Source of the DNA: Marthasterias glacialis
Lineage: Eukaryota; Echinodermata; Asteroidea; Forcipulatida; Asteriidae
DNA length: 64,000 nt
Reading direction: 5' to 3'
Assembly (NCBI GenBank): GCA_911728455.2
Contig: OU452234.1
Coordinates: 3,412,501 to 3,476,500 of the forward strand
Position numbers and translations under genes: made by a program
Part shown: in pieces, positions 53,301 to 62,300 of the stretch
Position numbering within the stretch: the first letter of the stretch is position 1
Layout of the letters: the number at the start of each line of letters is the position of its first letter
The notes under the pieces: model-generated
What the model was told of the DNA's origin: nothing
Database searches by the model: none
Seen by the model: the letters and a program-made list of their open reading frames with translations, nothing else

Positions 53301-56300
53301 ATGCCATCATGTCCAGGCCTGAAACTTCTGCAACAGAGCGACGGAGGCGATTGTCTCCGTTGCCTTGGTGCTCTTGAAATGTTCCACTAGAAATTTACAA
53401 TTTCCTCATAGAGGTGCCCTTTATCAAGAAGAAAATGCCTTGGTATCCCATGCCCTTTCAAGAATGAAGCAATCAGGCGAGCATGTCAGCATACCTCCTG
53501 AACTTTTGAGCTAGTTTCAGTACCCTTTTTTCAGTAATGACATCTCACCTCTGCAAAAAAACACGGCACAAAGCAATGCAGCCAATCATAAAATACATCC
53601 AGTACAAGTAAAATAGGGACAAAATAAGAAGATGCCAGATTGTGCCCTCGGCTGATGTAGAAAAAGACGTAGTAAAGACGTATTAAATACACCTTCAGTG
53701 AAGTATACGTTTTTGTGGATATTTATAAATGTTATCATTGATGAATGTAGTCCAGCAGCCAATCATAAAATTATGGAGTTTTATCTTCCAGCACGCGCTG
53801 ATCATCCAAACAGAGTGCTCAACAGCCGTGGTTTATAGAGCCGTAAACGACGGCTGCAATTTTATATCCAATGGTGCGTAATTACTGTTTGAGCACACAT
53901 ATGCACTCGCGCAAGATGTAAAATTCCTTTGTAAACTTTGTTTGATCATGTGATGATCACACTTTAGCCAGCTGGAAGATAAAATCGTTATCACATGCGC
54001 GCTCATGGAATACGGCCTCGTTTGATATGAGACGCAGAAGCGCTATATTTTTCCGTATTCCACTCGCGCTTGTGTGATAACTAATAATATTCCAGAGTTC
54101 TGTGCATGCACGGATGGCACATTCGGCAAGTGGTTGCCAAACCTCCCAGGCAACTGACTCTCAGGATCAGCCCCTTAATATCAGACCCCTTGCATATGAC
54201 GTCGCAAGATCAAACAGCGCCCTTGCTGAGGTAAAAGGAAGCCCTATAATTAGCCAAGAGTTGTGAGTGGCACGTACATAGACAACTTCGCAAATATTTT
54301 TACGCGCAATACAGTTATATGGGCACGCACGCGTTTAGCCGTGGAACGAGGTGCATGCTGACAAATTTTGTCATAACAAGACCAGCATGCACCTTGTTCC
54401 ATGGCTTAATGTGTGCGTCCCCATATAACTGTATTACGCGTAAAAAGTATTTGCAAAGTTGGCCATGTACACACTTGCATGTTTCCATTGCTTGACCTCA
54501 GTAAGGGCAGCCTATGCAAGGGATTTGTTTGAGTTACTATTGGCCGTGGTAAATTTGAAATTCTTCTTTATTTGTATGCAGAGGAACCAGGCAGTAAGCC
54601 ACTGATATGTGTTTGTGAACAGTGCGGCAAACGCGGACCCATCTCACAGTTCTGCAAGTCTGGTCGATTCTGCAGCCAGTCCTGTGTGGGCGCTTATGCT
54701 AGCAAGTAAGTGCATCTCTTTAGAAGAACTCAAGGTGATCCCCCAGGTAGTTCTTAATAAGCTGGAGAGTTCTTTTCAGAAATAAATGGTCCCCCCCCCC
54801 CCACAATTCCAAAATCTACTCCACGGTAGTAGAATAATAACATGACAAGTTCTCACAAGAACAATCTACTGTATACAGCAAAGTAGATATAATAACATGG
54901 TGTTACCACAAACCAAACCAGTGATTGTTCAATTTAACTGGTTTTATTGGAATGGGACACACCCCCCCCCCCAATCAACAGTAAGCTTCACTACATTTAC
55001 ATCTCCTGCTTAAAGGTCGAGTTGTTTCTCTACGAGTTTGTTTATTCCTGCATCACCTGTTCAGTGCGAGTTTTTAATGATAAAAGCCCTTTAGAACACT
55101 TGGTGGCAGCAGATATACCAGGTAAATTTCCATTGTTTAAATTCTGAGCAAGTGCCCATTTCCAAGAACAATGGATAATTTATCTGATTTTAGTCTGCTG
55201 CCACCTACAATTAGCTACCCCCAAAAGTGGCCCATTGATAGTTCCGTCTCTACAAGCTCTCTACCCCCCCCCCCCAAAGCTCCCCACCCCCCCCCCCCCC
55301 CCCCCCCCGATGCCCGTTCCTATGAAGTTTATTCCCTATTCTGTCCAGGGAACCCTTTCGATTCAAAGATAGGACTGAATGCGAATTCTTTGTCCTCCCT
55401 CCGTCTCTTGTAGGCAAGGTTGCATCCGCAAGGACTCTGAGAAGAAGAAGAGCTCCCATATGATGCTGAAGAAGAAAGTCGGACGCAAACCCAAAAGCCC
55501 GGGCCCGGAGGGCAAGGTGAAGGAGGTCTAAATATTTCCACTTTCCATTTGATTGTTTGTCTGTTTCTTGTTGTTGTCTCGTTTATTTGTTTGTTTGGTT
55601 GGTTGGTTGGTTGGTTGGACTCTTTTTTGTGTTGACAAGCATGTTTGTGCTCACCAACTAACAAACAAACAGACCCTGAACTTGATTTTGAACGGGGCAT
55701 GGTGTGGTACACAAAGATGAAGATTTTGACAGGATTTTTCACAAAGTGTGCCATGGAAATACCAAAAATCCGCCAAACCAAAATGTGCGAGTTTAAATTT
55801 AACTTAGTTTTAGTTTTCGGCATGAATGCACGAAACCTAGTCATTTTAAACAATTAATTAAAATACTACCACCTGTCAAATGTTGACTTGATTCGCAAAA
55901 AGCCTGCTTCGCGAAAATTGTGTCCTGTTGTTAACTGATCAACCCAACTGTGAACATATACATGCTGGCCTGGGATTACACAGAGGCCACGACCGCTGTT
56001 GCCCTTATCTTGGCCTCGGTGCCCCTTCAAAAGTTTCCCATAGACTTCTAAGATTTTTTCCAATGGGAGTGCTCTTTGCAAAATGAAAACGGCCTTGCCC
56101 TCAAAAAGATGAAATTCCAGACCTGTACATGTATCCAAAGAATTTTCAATTGACCTATTCATTTGATCAGTTTGGGGTTTCCCTTACACCGTTGAGTGAT
56201 AAGCGCTGTATTGGTGCTTGGTGAGTGCGGGGGGTATACCATGCCCGATATGTGGCAGAGGGAGGCCCCCCGGAATGTTCCCATTCTCTAGCACACTCTT

Positions 56301-59300
56301 CCCCTTGTGTACAGAAGCACCCCCCCCCCCCCCCCCGTAAAATCCTCAAAAGAATTCCTGAGATTTCCAGAATGAAGACACAATAGGGGTGGGGGTACAC
56401 CCTGCCACATATCGAGCACCAAATGGGGGGGGGGGGGGGGGAGTCCATAGGGTACCGTTACCTTTGAAAAGTGCAAAGTCATGAGTATCGTTATGAGCCA
56501 TTCGTGCTTTCACACATAAAATATTTGGATGAGTTTGTTTTAAACGCATATAAAAGTGTAGAATTTTCCTCTCCCACCCCTGTTCACACGAGAGATCTCA
56601 ATGCATGTACATAAGTGTGAGAATGAATTGAGCCGATGCCACATTGTTTACAAGTTTTACCCGTAATGTTTTGAGGTGATTCTTTAAAAATTGCTTCTTT
56701 GTTTTTTTTTGTATTAGGCCCATCTCCATGGCGATCTGAAGATGACCATCAACATCAAAGGGATTGAAAAATCGCCGGTGGGCAAACCAGGTGAGTCACA
56801 ACAAACGGCTTTTTTTGTTATTTCCTCATGTTCTTTTTGTCTCTGTTCGTTGTACAAGTTTGGCGAAACTTTCAAGGGGAATGTGTCCAAAGAAAGAGGG
56901 GGGGAGGTCTTAGGGTAGTCGCAGCCGATTTATTTGATGAGCTTGCACTACCCGTCGGAGAAAAGGTTTCACTGTTGGTCGTAACGGTGTCTTGGTAATA
57001 CAAAATGATAGAGGGAGAACAGTCTGGAGAGATATACACCCAATCGTTCAGATTTCAAGTGCATTTTATGAACAGACTGCCACAAATGTTATTTTCTGTG
57101 ATGATGAATTAATTAGTTTATAATGCGCCCTCTACCTAGGTAAGAAGAAAGGTTTCACCTGGGCTACATATCTTCAGCAGGAACGTGCAATGGCCGCCCC
57201 AGCCAAATTCTTCAAAGATGTAAGTTGATTCTTAAGAGATTCTCCAAACCCTTGCAAACGATATCATCTCTTGTTTGGGGGAGGGGCAACATTTTTACGA
57301 AGTGGGTGATATTATTTGCTACTTTAGTACTAGTAAGAGTATGTTAATATTTGTGACGTTTTCAACTGCAGGCCTTTCCCATTGGCAAAAACAGCTTCAA
57401 AGTTGGCATGAAACTGGAGGGCATTGATCCCAAGCACCCGTCGCTCTTCTGTGTTCTGACGGTAGCCGAGGTGCGTGGATACCGCCTCAGGCTTCACTTT
57501 GACGGCTACTCGGAGTGTTACGACTTCTGGACTAACGCCGACTCCCTGGACATCCAGCCTGCGGGATGGTGTGAGAAGACGAACCATAAACTGCAGTACC
57601 CAAAGGGTAAGTCGCTTCTTAGGAAACACCTTTTTTTTCAAAAGGCTCATGCTAGTAATGTCTGAGGTAACACCATATACATGACTAAAATATTATTATT
57701 ATGAAAAAAATGATACGAAATTTGGTTTTGTTTTTGGAGTACTATGTAAACATGGTTAACATCAGTAGACCGATCCATTAAGCCCCGCCCCTAAACATAT
57801 TGACCAATCACAGCATTGGCTAAATCACCACTGTACACGTGGGCAACACAATGTGCATCTCTTCAATGCCACGCTGCGCAACTTGAACGCTTGCTAGAAG
57901 TACGCGCACAAATGTTTACATTTTCCAATAGAATTTTTATTGTGTCGGGCTTTTGTCAGACTTTTGGTGGCGTACCCAAGGCTGTGATTGGTCAACACGT
58001 ATTGGGGGTGGGGCTTGATGGATCGGTCAATTCGGGATGTGACGTTTTTGGTTGAGTGGTAGAAGGTCAAATCTTAAGGCCATTAGAAGCTGCTGTGGGC
58101 ATTCTGGTACAAGCTGCTTGCTGCCCCTGTGGTCTCTTAAGAGTTAAACCACACTCTGTGCCACATCAGAGAGAGAGGGAGAGCTGTAAATATTTACTTG
58201 ATTATTTGCTACAATTATCTATAACCATAGTCTAGTGTTACAAAGCTGTATAACTCAAAAAACCTGCGGAGCATAACCAGTGAAAAATTGATGGGTAATT
58301 CAATTGGCCTTATTTTTGACTGCAAGAGGGCGCCCTTGGGGTAGATTGGGCTTCAAATCATAGAAATAGTGTGGTAAACCAGATGTAATTAGACTTCTAT
58401 TAAAGCAGTTAATATACAACTTTTGAAGGCTTTTTTTTTTTACTGACAGTTTTACAGTGAAGTAAGTGTAAGATATTTGCTGGGAAAGTTTGTATTTTTA
58501 CTGTTTTGAAATGTTTTTGTACTTTCAAAATGGAAGTAGTATTGCGCCCTCTTTCTGTCAAAAATACGGCCTATTAGCTTGTGCACTGGTTCTTTGCTCA
58601 TTTTTACATGGCATGGTCCAATTTTATAAAGCTGTTTAGCGGTAAGCGATTTGTTGTGCTCTCTTGAGCAGACAAATGTGCATAAGCAAAAGTGTATTTC
58701 ATAATACGGATTTGCTTTGTTGGCGCTACTCATCTGCCAGTGAGCGTGCCCTTTGCTCTGCTGGCAGTAAGCAGTGGTTATGAAATAAGAACTGTGATCA
58801 AGAGCTGTTAAGCACCTGTGAAATTTGTAAGCGCAGAAAATTCCTGCTCAGCAGAGAAAGGGTTTCCAGCCAGAACAAAATACCATGTAATGTATGTTGA
58901 TTGTGACTGGCTCCCTGCTGGTAGTTGCTCAGCAGAAAAAAAATTGCTAAGCATTATTTTCTGCTTAACATGCAGCTGTACGAAATTTGGCAAAGGGCCG
59001 CTCTGTGAGCATAAAAACAAAATCTGCTTACAGGCTTTATGAAATTGACCCCCAAGATAATTTTGGGGAGCAGATTTTGTTGGTGAACAGCTTTTATGAA
59101 ACTGGGTGTGTCACATGAATTTATTCCCCTCATTGGCCTCCACTTGGCTGACACATCCTCCTTTTATTCGCCATCTTGAGAAAGCTTGAAGCAAACTGCA
59201 TCATCTAAATGTACGAAAACTCATCCAAAAATAAAAAACGCAAATAAATAAATAAATGCTAACCACACATGCCTTTGAAGTCAAACCATCTGCACCACAA

Positions 59301-62300
59301 CTTCCCGCAGATAACTAATGCATTCTATCCTGTAAAGTTAAAGTTTTGCAATTTCACATTTTCATCTTCCTCCCCCCCCCCCCCCCCGATCATTCCTATC
59401 TGTAATTGTCTTAACAACAATAGGCAGAGGTAAGTCCTTCACTAAATTTTATTGCTAGTTTTTTTACTTGCCTGCTTTTTTGCTGCATGTGTTTTTCTTT
59501 TGCCGCATGTGTTTTTCTTTTGCCGGTGGTAACAGGGAAGTAAAGTTCCAGACTTTTGAAAAAAATGTTGTATTATCAGAGATGCAACTTTTCCAAAATT
59601 TTTTCGGATTTCTGATTTTTTCAATTTGTTCACCCCCAAATTCCAATTATTTTTTTATATTTGTTAATGCTATGTTAAACTCTCAAGATAATCTTGAAGA
59701 TACCTAAAAGTGTCTGAAGAAGAAAAATTAGACACCCCCAAATTCCAATTATTTTTTTATATTTATCTAAAGTGCTATGTTAAACTCTTAAGATAATCTT
59801 GAAGATACCTAAAAGTGTCTGAAGAAGAAAAATTGGACATACTCACACTGGAATCATGTTGCAAGATAACTCATAAGGCTCATAGCGACTTGCCTTTAAA
59901 AACGATATATACTTGCCTTTAAAAATGATATATTGGTGTCATGAAAACAGAATTAGACCAAAAAAAAAAATAACAATCTCAGAACATGTTTTTGAATTGA
60001 TTATTCTTAAAATAGAAAAAAAATGATTGAGGCAAATAAGTGACGATGGCGTTCATTTATGCTGAATTGAATGTAATCCGAACCTAAGGTGTTGATATAC
60101 TCTCCACATGCTGAGCAGCAAATAATGACTTCTACAGCCTTAACCCATACACCAGAGCAGCCTCTATGTGCATTGCTTTATTTCTGAGAATTATTTCCTG
60201 TTGTATGGCATTGCAGGTTCAAGGTCAAACACATGCTGTGACTTTTTATAATATAATAATAATAATGGAGACTTGAAATGCACCATGTCTGCCAGATACA
60301 TGTAGTGACACTCCTGCCGCAGAAAATATCCCTCTGACTTAACTGACATCTGAGTACTTAATATATTTATAATACAAATTAATCAAAGGTGATACATGCA
60401 TGTATCTGATTGAAAGAAATGGGATTTTATATTCGTGGCATGAGTTTTTGAGCATGTTTTGTGAGTTTGTGTTTTTTTTTGTAGTTGGCTGAGTAGAGCT
60501 TCTGTTTATTGTTTAAAGTAATATGCGCAATCCTTTGGTACGCAAACATACAGTCGCTGATTGTTAATTGTTCATATGTTCAAATGTTCATAAATGTTTA
60601 AATTTCTGAAGAGCTAGTCCAAGAAAAGTTCCATTGCAGTCCCATACACCAAGTTTTTTAATGACATAGTCATCTCAAAGACAAAGATCATATACATCAT
60701 TGTGGGTATTCCCCTTCGCAGATGCCCAGCATTAGAATAAGTAAGATTTGAAACTTTGCACGGTGGGAATCCAATCTAGTAAGTTTTGCGGTGACACCAT
60801 GTAATCATCTCTAACGAGGTGTGGTTCTTTAAAAAAATGATGGTTTAAAAACTTGGCGTTTCGATCAGTATGCTCTGATAGTCTCCAGGAGGATGTTAAA
60901 CCATCAGGGTTTTTTTCTTCAGAACCACACAACTCATTAGAGATAATTACACGGTGTCACCGCAAAACTTACTAGATAACAATGGAATAACAATCACTGA
61001 AATCAGTGACTATCTGATGAGAGGGAGCATGTATTATGATACTTCATAGATGTGACAGGGCCAGTTGCCTCCGTGCCCCTTAGGTCACTGCCTTGGTGCT
61101 CCTTGAAATGCTCCAATTTGTCCATTTCCCTCACAGAGATACTCCTTACCAAGACAGAATTGCCTTGCCGTTGCAAGAAGGAAGCAGTGGTCCTGAATCT
61201 TTCTGAATGTCCCATGCTGCAGAATTCTTGGACTTGCTCTGAAGTACACAAAAGCTTGAGCGGAAACCATTTTTGTGAACAATGTGTCCATCACACGTTT
61301 ACTGTTTTCTGGTGTCTGTCAAATAAATGTTCAGTTTTAATTGTGCTTTTTAAAATAATTATTTAACAAATGTTTTTGATTGTAATAGCAGTTATTGAAG
61401 GTTGCATAGACCCAAATTTTGAAGTGTTTTTCTTCAAAATAACAACATCATTTTAAGTTTTTAGAAAGCAGTTTTTGATTGAGTGTTTACGAATCATTTC
61501 CAAGTGCATGAGATGGAATGTAAATTTAGCTGTAAGGAATTTTTTACACCCAAGAGTAAATTGCATCAACGACGCATTTTATTTGCCGCTTTCACATAAC
61601 CAGATGTACCATAATTTCTTTCAGAAAACAACAACAGCATTGCTTTATAGCCAGCTAAACTTTTTGCGCATACAAATAAACATTCTATAATGTTGCCCTC
61701 TACTGACTGAAATTATATCGTTTATTTATTTAGGGTTCACTGCTGATAACTTCAGTTGGAGCTCGTACCTGAAGATGACCAAGTCACAAGCAGCCCCCAA
61801 GACTCTTTTCAAAAGCTATGAGAATGTAAGTAACACCCATGTCGTTATGATAGATGTTAATTTTTGCATCAGGGAGAAGAAAGTTATTTGTAATTTCTAC
61901 CCATACACCGATGTGTGTTGAGCACTGTATACTCAGTACTTTCCCCGAGTACTGGGAAAAAAAATCTTCTCCCTAATGGTCGCGGTACCCGCTGCTAATA
62001 GGATTCGAACTGCCTCTAGCTACCGGGCAGTCTCGGTAGTCTAGTTGGTAAGACATCTGTTCTAGAATGGCGGGGGTCATCGGTTCAGATCCCACCCGAG
62101 GAAAATGCCTGTGAATATTTTTTCACAGGACAGCAGGACTCGGGGAGAAAGTACTGAGTGTTAAGTGCTTATCACACATTGGTGTATGGGTTAGAATTAC
62201 ATATAACATCCATGTCAATCCGGCTGATACAAGATGATAACAGCGCATTGAGACTATGTGCATCATGCGCTTTATAAGAATGGTTTATTTTTATTATTAT

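Noticed and set aside
57816..58055. 79-codon frame in L3MBTL intron 9
   Set aside because: Lies in the TAGACCGAT MITE; not conserved in the second copy.
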